Below are positions 40,575 to 52,603 of a DNA stretch of 64,000 nucleotides, piece by piece. Source of the DNA: Cephalotus follicularis (lineage: Eukaryota; Streptophyta; Magnoliopsida; Oxalidales; Cephalotaceae). The translations under genes were made by a program, and so were the position numbers. Below the pieces are notes generated by a model. The model did no database searches, was not told the origin of the DNA, and saw only the letters and a program-made list of their open reading frames with translations. The DNA lies in assembly GCA_001972305.1 (NCBI GenBank), contig BDDD01000041.1, forward strand, positions 124,001-188,000. The letters are read 5' to 3'. Position 1 is the first letter of the stretch. Each line of letters opens with the position of its first letter.

Positions 40575-43049
40575 ACTTATATATATAAAACAATTTCTCT
40601 AACGTCAACGGTGAAAAAACGTTTGCATGACAATTGTTTAGTTATACATATTTACAAAAGAAATGTTGTTATTAAAAAATAATAATTGAGTTACATAACG
40701 GGGCTTAGTTATGCATATTAAGAAAGAAATATTATTATTTTAAAAAAATGAGTTATATAACAAGGATAAGGCGTAAACTGAACATGATACTTCAGTATTA
40801 AAAATCTTATAATTTAAGCTACGAACCTACAAAAATAAAATATTTTATAATATTGATAATAAGAATATCTTACAATGCTTTCAAGACATGATACAAAAAA
40901 CAATTGTAAAAGATATAGAAAACTGATTTTTATTGTGCCAATATTTTTTTTGGTAAGAAATTTACATATGGAAGAAATGGTTTCATAATGACAATAATTT
41001 GATAAGTAATAATAATTCTGTCTTTTGACGAATTAACCTTTTTCTTTTTTATGAAATTATAAATAAATATCTTTTAATAGATGCACTCAATAAAAAAAAA
41101 ATTAAATCCGTCCATGTTTATCTTCAAGGATGGCCGACAAACAAGCCATCAAGATCATACCACGTTAATATATGATACAAGACAATACCAAAACAAAGTA
41201 CACAATATTTCCCAACAATTGGACTGATAAGGGACATAATTAAGACTCAAAACAATTTCAATGATCTTGTTGCCATTAATGACTTTAATAACTTCAAATT
41301 ATTTATCACAGGTCAACTTTTGGGACTTAGCATAAAACTTCAAATTATTGCAAATTTAAGTTTTGGAGTTTGATGACACGAGTACGGACTTTTATTACAA
41401 AGTTTATATACCAACCAGTCATGATAATGATGATGATATATAGATGGTTAAGGTTCACCTATAAAGATTGAATGAGTCTCACATGAAATAATAATAAAAC
41501 GACGAAGAATTTATGTATAGTATTAAAATCACAAGTAGCTAATACTTTAAATTTTGGGTTAAGTGTTATCCAGTCGCTCCTGCAGAATCTCTTAACTACA
41601 AGAGACATACAAATTCATAATTCTTTTTTACATTGAGCTCATCATTGGACATATAGGATTAGAGAACTCAATTCTCTATATAATTTGAGAAAAACTCAAA
41701 AAAATCTCTCAACCAATTAAGCTCCTGAGAATGAACTCCGTTATAATCAATTGCCTAGTATATCCACACTCTTAATAATTCAATGGTAGATTTGAGGAGC
41801 ACCCATCATGTAGATAAAAAAGACATAGCATATAATGTATCATCTAACTAGTAGAATAAAGTAAAAAAAAAATTGATGTAATTATTATTCTTTCGAATAG
41901 TTAAATGACATTTCATATCTATTGAGTATTTAATATCAATATTCTAAACTAAAATTTCACAAGAAGCCATATAGCTCAGGTACCATCAGGACTGCCATTA
42001 TCTCGACCATTTTCTTTTTTACCAAAAGTGTTAGTTTCTTCCCCCAAGTACTAGATGCAGTCAGTATTGAGCTGCTCCAGATGAACTACTTTGTAACAAG
42101 GTGTTGTATATCCACATCATTACTACAATTCCTTATTCCAAGTTAACATGTATAGGGTCAACACTCAACAGACAATATCTGAGTTTTAATAATGTCTCTA
42201 CTAGGATTCAATGCTTCTAATGTAATACAAATATTGGCTTTGATAGTTCATTCCATAGTAACAGTATGCACTTACTCTTGATCCATATGCAGGAGATTTT
42301 AAATTTACCCGCTTCCAAGTTTACTCTTATCCCCTCACAAAATCACCCATCAGATTAGTTCAAGAGTGAAGGGAATAAAATCCACATGATTCAATAGAGA
42401 AGGTTGCAAGTCAAATACATACCAATATTTTCTAGAAATAGCGGTAGCATGAAAATTATTGTAATCTCTTTTACACAATTTTCACTGCGAAAAAATTAAA
42501 TAAACAATGCACATACAGAGAAGCAAATGCTCTGCATACCTGCTCAGCAACTTGCATTTATCAACACCAATAATTTTGACTCTGAGTTAGCCACAAGTGT
42601 GGCTCATGTTCCCATGTCAAATATTAAGACATCTGCAGCAACAATAAATAGTTAATGACTGCCATCTTATTCCCCTGAAATAAGCTTCATGCTTCTTGCT
42701 AACATTTATTCCAATCATGAGAGTGAGGAAGGGAAGGAATTCTTACTGTAATGTTTTGCCGCAATTTCATGTTGGTAGAGTCCATTAAGCTACCAGACGA
42801 CTGGAAAACTATCTACAACTTATTGTCATCTAACTTTTCTTATGATTGAAACCAAAACAAGATTCCCAAGTAAAGGATCAGACGCATTAAACAGGAAAAA
42901 GCCTTATGCTAATACATAGTACATTATATTACCCAAAAAATGGGCGAACTTATAGTTGTATTGACTGTATTTTTGATAACATCTTCTGTGAAAACCTTTT
43001 CTGGAAGTACATGCTAATTACTCATCAATATAAACTGAAAAGCACACTT
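40575..43049. other. Intergenic DNA downstream of the DUF868 gene
   Basis: AT-rich. The stretch from 42400 to 43049 probably includes the 3' UTR of the minus-strand DUF868 gene. No transposon ends or RNA genes were recognised, and the only open frames are short and featureless. Confidence 0.5.
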
Positions 43050-43949
43050 CTATTCATTCTTCCAAGCATACAAGATCAGCGAGAAACCAAGACCTTGTAA
43101 TTGGTAGTCTCTAAAGCTCTGAGAGTAAGACCAAGTGGAAAGAGAAGGGTCAAAAATAGACTGGTTAGCCCACAATTTCTCAGCAGACAGGCATGTTTGG
43201 AACATGAAGACAGCATTGCCCATAGCATTACCAAAAAGCCAATTATAAACATCCCAAAACACTTCAACCGGGAGCCCATCCACCAAAATGGTATGGTTGC
43301 CTCGAAACTTCCACTTGAGCCTCTTGATTTGCATCACTTGCTTACTATCAATTCGAATCACTAGGCAAGGATCTTTTAGATTGACCATATCACACTCGAT
43401 TATGACATCATGCATATGCCCCTTGTCAAAAAATTGAGCCTTGGCACCATAAATTTTTTTGCCAAAAATGTGCTCTCGCTTAGCAATGAATATGGCATTA
43501 GAAGAAACAAGAGCTGTGTCAACCTTCTTGTATGCTTCCTTCTTTAGATCCCCAAGAAACAACACAACTTCTTGGTTAAAAGCAACAGCTACATAAAATC
43601 CATCTAGTGGCTCAGGCCCAGAACCAAATCTAGCATTAGACAAGTCCCAGCATATATCAATTTTACTAGAATCTACCCCTAAATTCTTAGACCCTTTTCT
43701 CTTAGAGAATAACCATGGCTTTATATCAACTTTACAAAGGCATTGATTGGAAGAATCATCAATTGCAACACTAAGACCTTGACCCATCAAATGTTTGGTC
43801 CAAGTAATACTAATTAAGCAACAACGACCACGCAATTTACACTGATAGACACAAGTGACCAAGTTTTGAGCAGCTTTAGTGGTGCTGGACGATGATGAAT
43901 CAGCAACTTGAACTCCATTTTCACCAAAACAAGACGGAAAGTCCCTCAT
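43050..43949 (-). CDS. DUF868-family protein, intact
   Basis: A single uninterrupted coding exon of 299 residues starting MRDFPSCFGENGVQVAD. It matches the plant-specific DUF868 family (about 300 residues) over its whole length: NLVTCVYQCKLRGR, LSVAIDDSSNQCLCKVDIKP, WLFSKRKGSKN, GPEPLDGFYVAVAF, FIAKREHIFGKK, MQIKRLKWKFRGNHTILVDG, VEVFWDVYNWLFG and the end LQGLGFSLILYAWKNE. The ATG at 43949 is chosen over an upstream open extension because conservation begins there and that extension overlaps a likely 5' UTR intron. No signal peptide or membrane segment. Molecular function unknown; the family is conserved in land plants. This is the clearest functional gene here. Confidence 0.95.
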   Translation of the reverse strand: MRDFPSCFGENGVQVADSSSSSTTKAAQNLVTCVYQCKLRGRCCLISITWTKHLMGQGLSVAIDDSSNQCLCKVDIKPWLFSKRKGSKNLGVDSSKIDICWDLSNARFGSGPEPLDGFYVAVAFNQEVVLFLGDLKKEAYKKVDTALVSSNAIFIAKREHIFGKKIYGAKAQFFDKGHMHDVIIECDMVNLKDPCLVIRIDSKQVMQIKRLKWKFRGNHTILVDGLPVEVFWDVYNWLFGNAMGNAVFMFQTCLSAEKLWANQSIFDPSLSTWSYSQSFRDYQLQGLGFSLILYAWKNE

Positions 43950-43972
43950 TGTACCAGAGAGGTAGAGAATAA

Positions 43973-44073
43973 CTAAAAAATAAAAACAAAAGAACAAATT
44001 TTATCTCTATTGCCAATTACTCACTAGATGTACTATTGTGAGAAAAAAAAAAGTATAATGAAAGGTCTAATAC
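43973..44073 (-). other. Predicted 5' UTR intron of the DUF868 gene
   Basis: On the minus strand a GAG|GTATTAG donor (44072-44073) and a T-rich ATTTTTTAG acceptor (43973-43974) bound about 101 bases of AT-rich sequence just upstream of the ATG. DUF868 genes often carry a leader intron; this one is inferred only from the splice signals. Confidence 0.5.
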
Positions 44074-44500
44074 CTCAATAAAGTGAAACTCCTGAACTCA
44101 AGAACCCATATGTCAAAAACTTCAGATCAGCTTCTATATGCTTCAACTTGGTCAAGGTGTATTATTTTGATGTTGTTCAAAGTTGGAAAACTTGAATATG
44201 AGAGAGAGGGAGAGAGAGAGAGAGAGAGAGAGAGGACTTAGATTTGCTTCAATGTCAACATCTCAGCTAAGTCCAATTCTAAAATGAACAAACAAATGTA
44301 ATATAAAAACATGAGAAGAGGTCCCAGAGGAAGGAGAGTGAAGGTCTCTCTGTCACTCTAAAATAAATATGATGAAAACGGCACCTGTGTAGTGTATTCG
44401 CTGGAAAAGGGCTTGTAATTAAACCAACCTTACATAAACTGACAAAACAAAAGGAAAAAAGATTCTCTTTCTAACATTCACACATATTTTATATATATTT
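44074..44500 (-). promoter_or_regulatory. DUF868 leader and promoter region with (CT)n tract
   Basis: Read from the gene, a (CT)n tract (plus-strand AG repeat, about 44201-44234) lies about 130 bases upstream of the predicted leader intron. A TATA-like ATATATATAAAATATG (minus) is at about 44484-44500. The pyrimidine tract is typical of plant leaders. The transcription start is not determined. Confidence 0.4.
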
Positions 44501-45723
44501 CATATTTCGGCATCCCTCTTTCTCTTATTCTTATCACTTATGTGCATCAATATATATATTATTAATACATACATCACATTCATCTTGTCTTTAACAATAA
44601 TTGAAATAATTATAATTGGGTCTGGCAAGCATTTAACTGACATAATTACATGCATTATAGCTGAAAAGCCAATGATTTTTTTAAAGCCTAACTTTTAAAA
44701 TTTCCCTCGCTTTAAATTTTAGTTCCCTTGTATCACCTCTGTAGGCAAAAGAATTTTTTGCAAGTTTCTACTATGACTATTGACTACAAATAAATAAAAA
44801 CAGAAAAGAAAAGAAAAAAAAGAAGCTTGACCAGTAATTTTTAAAATATTATATTGAGATGGTATCATCAATATTTCTACCAATTTGAAGGATTTATTGT
44901 CTATCATGATTAACTGCGCTTAAAACTTCAATATTTATCATTGTTAACTCTGGTGATTGCTCTGTTTATCCCAGTGGCATTTACTTCGTTTCGGTAACAT
45001 TCTCCTAGGGAATGATTACGGGTAGGGTACTCATTCATTTTTCTTTACCCATTAGTTACCTTGATTTTTTTAATAAAGAATTAAATTAATTTCTATAAAA
45101 AAGGTAGACCGGACAAATTCCTAATCCATGTATTTTTTTACAAACAAACACGTAATATCCGATAACTACTTGTTTTTCCGTTCAATTATTTCTTAATTAG
45201 GATCTTATAATTCACTTCAAATACAATCAATGTTTGACTTATACTCATGATTATGATATCATGTTATATTTCACTTATACAGTCATCTTATTTTATTCAT
45301 ATATGGTAAATCACATTTAGTGTTTATTTATTTTTTTAAAATACTTGTTTTAGTTAATTATATTATACGAAAACAAAATGTTGGACTAAGACAACCTAGG
45401 TTAAGTTTGGGTTAATTCAAGAAACTATTCTCTAAAAACTTGCCCAATCATAAATTTTTTTTATTATTGATCGACTGAATTTCTGATACTTGAACACTTA
45501 ACTTTATAAGCTGTTGTTACTAAACTAAAACCAACTTTGTTATTAACTAACCCTAGCTAACAATTCACTTTGTTTTACTCTACACCCAATATCAATCCTT
45601 AAACTTTGCTGGTTGGACCTTGTTCTTGAGCCCCTTTTTTTCGTCTTCTCAAGATTGTGTTGTGTCATGCTTCCTTATATCACATACATATTTAAATAAA
45701 TTGAATAATATATATAATATATT
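44501..45723. other. AT-rich intergenic DNA
   Basis: No gene. A segment at about 44985-45060 (CATTTACTTCGTTTCGGTAA then CATTCTCC...GGGAATGATTACGGG) has the flavour of a MITE end, but no partner was found. Confidence 0.45.
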
Positions 45724-46109
45724 TGTTAGTATATTGGTTGGGTTCGACTCGATCCATGACCCATGAACCACTCATATGAAATGGGTGGTAGTTAGATAAC
45801 TCTCAGGTAGTTAGATAACTGCCAGAGAGTTATTTTAACGTATCTTTTGTTTATTTAATATGAGTAGAACTCCTGTAAGAAGTTAGTTACTCTGCATAAC
45901 AAAATAGATGCTTTCTCCCTCTCATCTCTCAATTAGATTATCTTTCTTAATTCTAGAAACATCACAAATCGTTTCTAGGACTTGTAAACGTGGATTGTAT
46001 CGGAGAAACTCTTGTAGCAACTCCGTTAATCAAGAACAGATTCTAATCTCAAACCTAATGTAAGTATCTTGTAATTATATTTTATATTCATGATTATGTT
46101 TATTTAACA
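45724..46109 (+). repeat. 5' LTR of the 10.1-kb Copia
   Basis: 386 bases, followed after one base by the primer-binding site. It shares AGTTATTTTAACGTATCTTT and the CTCTCATCTCTCAATTAGAT tract with 55438-55823, with scattered differences. Confidence 0.93.
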
Positions 46110-47350
46110 TTGGTATCAGAGCCTGGTTAATTTGATATTAGATTAAATCATTAGAATATGCAATCACACGAGAAAATCACAGTGGATTTTGTTTTTGCAA
46201 TCTAATTTGGTAATTAAAATAATTGTTTGTTTTTTTTATTATGCAATCTGATTCAGTGATTATATATTATTCTTAAAAATGTTTGAAGCGTTTGGGGGCT
46301 ACCCACCTTTAAGGACACCTGATTGCACAATACCAAAACTACCTGTCATCACCGATGCGATTGATTGAGGGCGAAATCGCATCGATGAGTGTTCATCAGT
46401 GAATGGCACAATATCACTGACCCAAATTTCACAAACAATTTTTGTAATACAAGAAAAAGAAATTGATGAAATTGATTTTGTTTTAATTACAAACATAACG
46501 CCTGTGGTGGCAAGCGTTCGCTTTGCCACCGGGGAGAAGAAGGTGACAGAGGCGGAAGAAGAGGCAGAGGCAGAGGCTTACCGTTGGTGTTGAGGACCAG
46601 CGTCGTACGCCTTCTCTACCCGGGGAACAGGCGCTCGAAAGCCCAGCGTCAAGCCATCTCTCTTCCTCTGTCATGTGTCTGGCGCTATGATGAAAACGAC
46701 TAGCGCCTACTCGCGCCACACACCTCGCACGCCCGGCGTCGATTTCTCTCTTCTCCTCTGCGATGCACAGCACCTGGCTATGCGTCGCGCGCTATCGCTT
46801 CCTCTGCAATGTGCGCCTGGAACTATGCTTCCTCTGTGATGTGCGTCTGGCACTATGAAGATGAAGCTAGTGGTGTGTTAAAGACGCTTAGCGTCTAGCA
46901 GTTTTTTTATTTTATAGTTTATTAAATGTTAATACACAGTTTTTATATCAGTTATATACTGAGGATTAAGAAGTCAATTATATAATTATCTATTAGTTTT
47001 TTATTTGACGTTTGGCTATTAAAATTGCCTTGCATAATTTGCCATGTTGAATGCCAATTAGTTACAATTCAATTTAATGAACATTGGCATTTATTTAATG
47101 TTTATTGTTATAAGTCAAGGGTTGTGGTTAAAAATTGGATAAAATACATTTCCAGTTGTATACATTTGTTCGAGACAAATATGAAAAATATATATTTAAT
47201 TCACATGTGTGAGAGATGATCATGAGCTTTATGCTAGTTTTCGATCTTACTGTGTGAAAGAAAAATGTAATTTTCATAATTAAGCGTTTTTGAATAAATA
47301 AAAGGATGTGTATAATATGTCATTTTGTGTATTCTAATTGCAGTGATAAT
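46110..47350 (+). other. Copia leader with a GC-rich insert-like block
   Basis: From about 46280 to 46900 the leader changes from AT-rich to GC/CpG-rich, with words such as GGCGCTCGAAAGCCCAGCGT. A perfect 10-bp-stem hairpin (CGATGCGATT...AATCGCATCG, 46353-46384) and a GACGC-TTA-GCGTC hairpin (46883-46895) lie inside it. No protein domain was recognised. It may be captured host DNA. Confidence 0.5.
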
Positions 47351-48313
47351 ATGGCCACTAAAAATATTATTGCTGACCTTAATAAGGGAGAAAAGCTAAC
47401 TGGCACCAATTATGACATTTGGCATAAGAAAATGGCTAATCTGCTTAATGAGCAAGAACTTTATGAGCATCTCACCACTATAATGACCAGACCACCAGAG
47501 GGAAATACTGCACAATCTCGCCGAGATCTTGAGGCTTTTGAGACATGGTCCAAGAAAAACTGTTGTGCGTGTTTTACTTTGCTAAGCTGCATGCATGACG
47601 ACCTTATTGGCGCTTATGAGCATTGCACCACAGCAAAGGAAATGTGAGACCAGCCCAGGTTTGATTTTGGGGGCACTTCTGTTACTAGGCTCCGAAGCTT
47701 GGTTCTTAAGTTTGAAATGGACAAGAAAGACCCTAAAAACTCGATGACCGAGCATCTGAGGATTATGTCTGTCATGATTAGGGACTTGAAGAATGCTGAG
47801 GTTGCGCTTTCTGATGAGCAGCAAGTTCAAGCTATGATTAGATCTTTACATGATTCATGGGTCAACATGAGGCAGATTCTGACCTATAATGAAAACACCA
47901 AGAATTTTGCTGATGTTTCTCGCCGTGTGGAACTTGAGGCTGAGCGTGAGGAAGCGATCCGCGCCACTGCTCTTTTCCCCCAAGGGGGCAAGCTCCATGG
48001 AAATTGGTCCAAGCGTAAGAACAAGGGCAAATCAAGTACCAAAGAAGGATCTAGCAATCAAGGGCCTAGGGTTGGCAGAGTTTCCAAGCGCCATAGGGGC
48101 AAGCGTGGTGGTAAAAAGGACAAGACTAAGGTTAAGTGTTATAACTTTCAGAAAATGGGTCACTTTGCTCATGAGTGCACTGAGCCGAAACAGGTCTCCA
48201 TTTCTACCTCCTCTAGTATTATTTGTGTATGTTCACATGTAATAGTTGTTCATACTTTTCCTATGTGGATTGTAGACTCGGGAGCAATAAGACATGTAAC
48301 CAAAGATCGATGA
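47351..48313 (+). pseudogene. Copia gag-protease start (10.1-kb element)
   Basis: Starts MATKNIIADLNKGEKLTGTN, then YDIWHKKMANLLNEQ, the usual Copia gag start. After a TGA at 47645-47647 the reading continues LVLKFEMDKKDPKNSMTEHL and VQAMIRSLHDSWVNMRQIL. A basic linker precedes the zinc knuckle CYNFQKMGHFAHEC, in which the second Cys is now Phe. Protease begins at MWIVDSGAIRHVTKDR with the active-site DSGA, then a stop. Not functional. Confidence 0.9.
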
Positions 48314-49863
48314 GGATTTGTAGATTATTACAGGATTCTAACGGGTTCCCAAAAAATCTACGTGGGTAATGACAGTAACGAGGAAGTATTGGGAGTTGGA
48401 TGCTATCGACTTCCATTGCGTACAGGACGCACCTTGCTACTACATGAAGTTATGTATGCACCTGGAGTTCAGTATAATCTACTGTCTGTCTTGTCTCTTA
48501 TAGCTTTGGGTTATTGTATTAATTTTAAGAATTCTAGTTTGGATATTACTTTGGATGATATTATTATTGGACATGAAAATTTATGTAATAATTTCTTTAT
48601 TATGGATTTGGTTGATTCTACTTCTTCATCTTTATTTATGAATGTAAATGATATTGATTCTGTTACTTGGCATGCTAGATTGGGTCACATTGGGCAAGAT
48701 AAGATGACTCGATTAGCTAGAGAAGGTCTTTTAGGCCCACTCGCTAAGGTCAATCTTCCTATATGTGAGCCTTGTTTAGCTGGTAAGGCATGTAGAAATC
48801 CTTTTGGTAAGGCTATTCGAGCCACTTAGCCACTTGAGTTTGTTCACTCAGATATATGTGGACCTATGAATGTGAAGGCACGTCATGGTGTTATTTATTT
48901 CCTTAATTTCATGGATGATTATTCTTATTTTGGTCAAATTTTTCTGTTAGCTCACTGTTCTGAAGCTTTGGATTGCTTCAAACGCTTTATAGCAGATGGT
49001 GAGAATCAGAAAGGAAGGAATTTAAAAATCCTTCGAATAGAACTTGGTCGCGAGTATTTATCAGCTCAGTTTAATGAACTTTATGAGCAAAAGGGAATAA
49101 AAAGGCAGCTTACTATTCCTTACACTCCACAACAAAATGGGGTAGCTGGGAGAATGAATAGAACTTTATTAGATATGATTAGGTAGATGATGGCGCAAGC
49201 TAACCTTCCAATATCTTTTTGGGGGGATGCTTTATTAACAGCAGCCTATATCCTTAATAGAGTGTCATCACAGTCAATTTCCTCCACTCCATATGAGCTT
49301 TGGAATAATCAAAATCCTAATTTAAAGCATTTACACCTATGGGGAGCAGCAGATATGTTCACAGTACTTCTCATAGATTTGAAAAGTTAGGACTTAGGAC
49401 TAGAAATCATATCTTTATTAGATATTCTGATAGCTCAAAAGGTTATGTGATGTATGGTGAACATTCAGATGGAGGAGGAATGACAGAGGTCGAATCACGT
49501 GATGCTATTTTCCTTAAAAATAAATATCCAAGTTTGGGTGAGACTTCTAAGAATCTAGGCCTCCTTGAGTCAGAGGACAGTGGGAGCATCCTACCATCAT
49601 TAGGCGATAGTGGGGAAAATATTTCTTATCCGACCGCTAATGATAATAGAAGTGATCCTCAATCCAGTTGGAGTATACCAAATAATAAGAGTGTATCACC
49701 ACAGAATATTCAAGATTCTCAAGTGCGTAAAAGCAAACGTGAGAACATTCCTCGTCGTCATTTTGAGATTGGGGGGAATAAAATTCTCATGTGTGCTATA
49801 TCCAGTGAGGATGAGCCTGCTTCTATCGAGGAAGCACTTTCTTCACAGGCTAGTGATGAGTGA
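48314..49863 (+). pseudogene. Copia integrase (10.1-kb element)
   Basis: In order: LHEVMYAPGVQYNLLSVLSL (end of protease region), TWHARLGHIGQDKMTRLARE and ICEPCLAGKACRNPF (HHCC zinc site), a stop at about 48827, HSDICGPMNVKA with the first catalytic Asp, RIELGREY (where the family has D, here E), and TPQQNGVAGRMNRTLLDMIR. A stop at 49184-49186 precedes MMAQANLPISFWGDALLTAA and the ELWNNQNPNLKHLHLWG box. SSKGYVMYGE follows after a frameshift. Confidence 0.9.
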
Positions 49864-50597
49864 AAAGTAGCTCTGCAAGAAGATCTTGATTCTATGGCCA
49901 AGAACAATGTTTGGGAATTAGTTGATCTACCACCAGGGCGTAAGGCCATTGGAAATAAATGAGTATTAAAGATCAAACACCAAGCAGATGGATCAATTGA
50001 AAAATACAAGGCACGCCTAGTGGCGAAAGATTATACCCAAATGCAGGGTATAGACTATGAAGATACATTCTCCCCAGTGGTGAGAACTGCTTCTCTTCTC
50101 TTGATCCTTGCTATTGTGGCACAACAGGATTTAAAACTTTATCAAATAGATGTTAAGACAGCTTTTCTCAATGGAGAGCTAGATGAAGAGATCTATATGA
50201 CTCAACCAGAAGGTTTTGAAGTCAAAGGACAAGAGCGCAAAGTTTGCCACCACGTTCTATTTATGGTCTTAAACAAGCATCTAGACAGTGGAATTTGAAG
50301 TTTCATAATTTCATTACTACTATTGGTTTTGAAATGATGGAGGAAGACCACTGTGTTTATATATCTCATGGTGTGGTCATTGAGGATCATTCCATGTATA
50401 TAAAGAAATCAAAAAAGAAAGTTCTTATCCTTGCTTTGTATGTAGATGACATTCTCTTAGCTGGGAATGACATGGATTTAATTATAGCCACAGAAATATG
50501 GTTGTCTTCTACTTTTGAGATGAAAGACATGGAGGAAGCGAGCTATGTGCTCGAAGTTAAAATAATAAGAGATCGTTCAAAGAGACTTCTAGGTTTG
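49864..50597 (+). pseudogene. Copia reverse transcriptase (10.1-kb element)
   Basis: Blocks: [60 protein letters not shown], a frameshift near 50245, [16 protein letters not shown], the catalytic LYVDDILLAGND (about 50435) and FEMKDMEEASYVLEVKI. It breaks off at RSKRLLGL, where the solo LTR begins, and resumes at SQETYIKKIIEQF (53525). Confidence 0.9.
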
Positions 50598-50769
50598 TGT
50601 AACGCCCGGTATTTTCATAATTGTAATATTTCGATTTAAGATGTAATCTTAAAACTTGGATTAATGAGAATGTTGAGTTTTTGAACTCAAAAGAAGCTTA
50701 TAAACCCTAATTATGGTTTTGGAAATGGAATGTGGGTGTTAAACTTAAAAACGGCGTTGTTTTGAGGTA

Positions 50770-52190
50770 AACGCGTCGACGTCTTTGGAAAGACGTCGAC
50801 GTCTATGAGAACCAAGGTACACGTGAATGCATGGGCATGCACGTCGACATGGAGAGAAGGCATCGACACCTTCTCACAAAAAGAGAAAAGACATCGACGT
50901 CTAGAGGAAGACGTCGATGCCTTTTGAAGGAATGTCTGTCACGTTATAAACTGACAGAGTAACGTGCAGAGGGAAGGATTTAGGATCCATGCAGGCGCCT
51001 TGAGGCACGGGAAGGAGACGTGTTGATCATGCACGTTGGCCTCCTGACCTGCAAGACTGAAGAAGAGGGAAGAAGGTAACAAGTGTTACCATGCATGCAA
51101 CCTGCAAATAAAAGAGGAGAAGAAAACAAAATGGACGGGGAGAATTCTGGGAAAGAGAGAGAGAGCACGAGAGTGCCCATTGAATGCAAGGAGAAGAGGT
51201 TAGGGAAGTCACCTGCATAAGAACAACCCCTCCCCACCTCTCTCTCTCGTTTAAAACACCAAAGGAATGAAGAGAGGAGAAAACCAGTGAGTGTGAGTGT
51301 GAGAACCACCATTGTTGAGCTTGGATTGAGCTGGAGAATTGGAGCTCGTGGGTTGCAGTTGCTGAGGGGATCTTGAGCTGCTGTGACAGGAACCTGGGAA
51401 CTCAAAGGGGTGGACTTTCCAGTTCCTAACTTGGAACAACAAGGTAGGGGAAAAAGATGAATCTTATACATGCATTTTGGGTTTTAAGTTAGTGAATAAC
51501 ATGGTGAATTGCATGTTAATGGTTGAATTGTGATTCTGGAATGGTTGTGGTGTTTACTGTGATATACGGAATTAGCAAGCATGTGTGATTACATGATTAT
51601 ATTGAACTGGTTTATGCATGGATGGTTTTGCTGATGGCCTGCTGTGTTAAAACTGTGGAGAAAATGTTCTGGGTTGGTAAAGACATCGACATCTACACGA
51701 AGACGTCGATGCCTTCGTGTGAAAATGTGAAAGACATCGATGTTTAAGGATAGACATCGACGCTTTTTCTGGGCTTTATATAACTGTAAGGTTATGCCTT
51801 CGTGTTGCATGCGAAAGACATCGATGTCTTTTTGGAGACATCGACGCCTTTTCTGGGTATTACAGAACAGTATTGTTTACTGTTGGAGAATTGCCCTTGG
51901 GATTACATGTTTTATGCATGAAATGATGTTCTGGTTATATTCCCTGTTAACCAGTAGCATGCCTTGCACATTGAGAGAGTGAGATTCGTTTACCTGAAGG
52001 ATTTTGAGGCTGGATTCTTCCCTCCATAATCCAGACTCGCGAACTGATACTTCCTGGTATCATAAAGACGTCGACGCCTTTAGAAAGACATCGACGTCTT
52101 TGGTTCAAAAACGCCTGGGAATAACTGTACATGGGATCGACGCCTTAGGAAAAGACGTCGACGCCTTTGGATAGACATATACGTCTATCC
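50770..52190 (+). repeat. Dispersed AAAGACRTCGACGYCTTT-type palindromic words
   Basis: Occurrences include about 50775, 50793, 50841, 50862, 50893, 50910, 51685, 51704, 51732, 51753, 51812, 51837, 52067, 52087, 52137 and 52158. Most have the form (A)AAGAC(A/G)TCGA(C/T)G(C/T)CTT, an ACGTCGACGT-centred palindrome. They often come in pairs separated by 4-12 bases. Confidence 0.85.
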
Positions 52191-52367
52191 CCCTGTTTAA
52201 TGGAATTTCACTTGATCGGGACCCGCTAGCACCGAAACGACTCTAGAAACGAGCCTAGATGCATTCTGAGCATATGTTTGCATTGTTACTGTGATTTGCA
52301 TTGTGGTTGTTTTTTAAAAAGTGTTAACCATTTTGAAAAGTCTGTGTGATTACTATAATCATTTGTA

Positions 52368-52603
52368 CGAAAATATATATTTGTCAACATACGATTTTAT
52401 ATATTTTCGAACTGACCGGGGAAAAGTATTTTCCCATGACTGATAAATGTTTTAAAGGATTGATTATGCAATCAAATGTATTATGCGAAAATATATATTT
52501 GTCAACATACGATTTTATATATTTTCGAACTGACTGGGAAAAAGTATTTTCCCATGACTGATAAATGTTTTAAAGGGTTGATTATACAACCAAATGTATT
52601 GTT
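52368..52603 (+). repeat. 118-base tandem duplication in the solo LTR
   Basis: Two units (52368-52485, 52486-52603) start CGAAAATATATATTTGTCAA. Each contains CGAAAATATATA...TATATATTTTCG, an inverted pair able to form a hairpin, and TAAATGTTTTAAAGG(A/G)TTGAT. They differ at a few bases. Confidence 0.88.

Noticed and set aside
43101..43364. Plus-strand frame of 87 codons
   Set aside because: Antisense to the intact DUF868 coding region.
51027..51471. Minus-strand open frame of 163 codons
   Set aside because: Lies inside the solo LTR between word arrays; hydrophobic low-complexity translation with no known domain.
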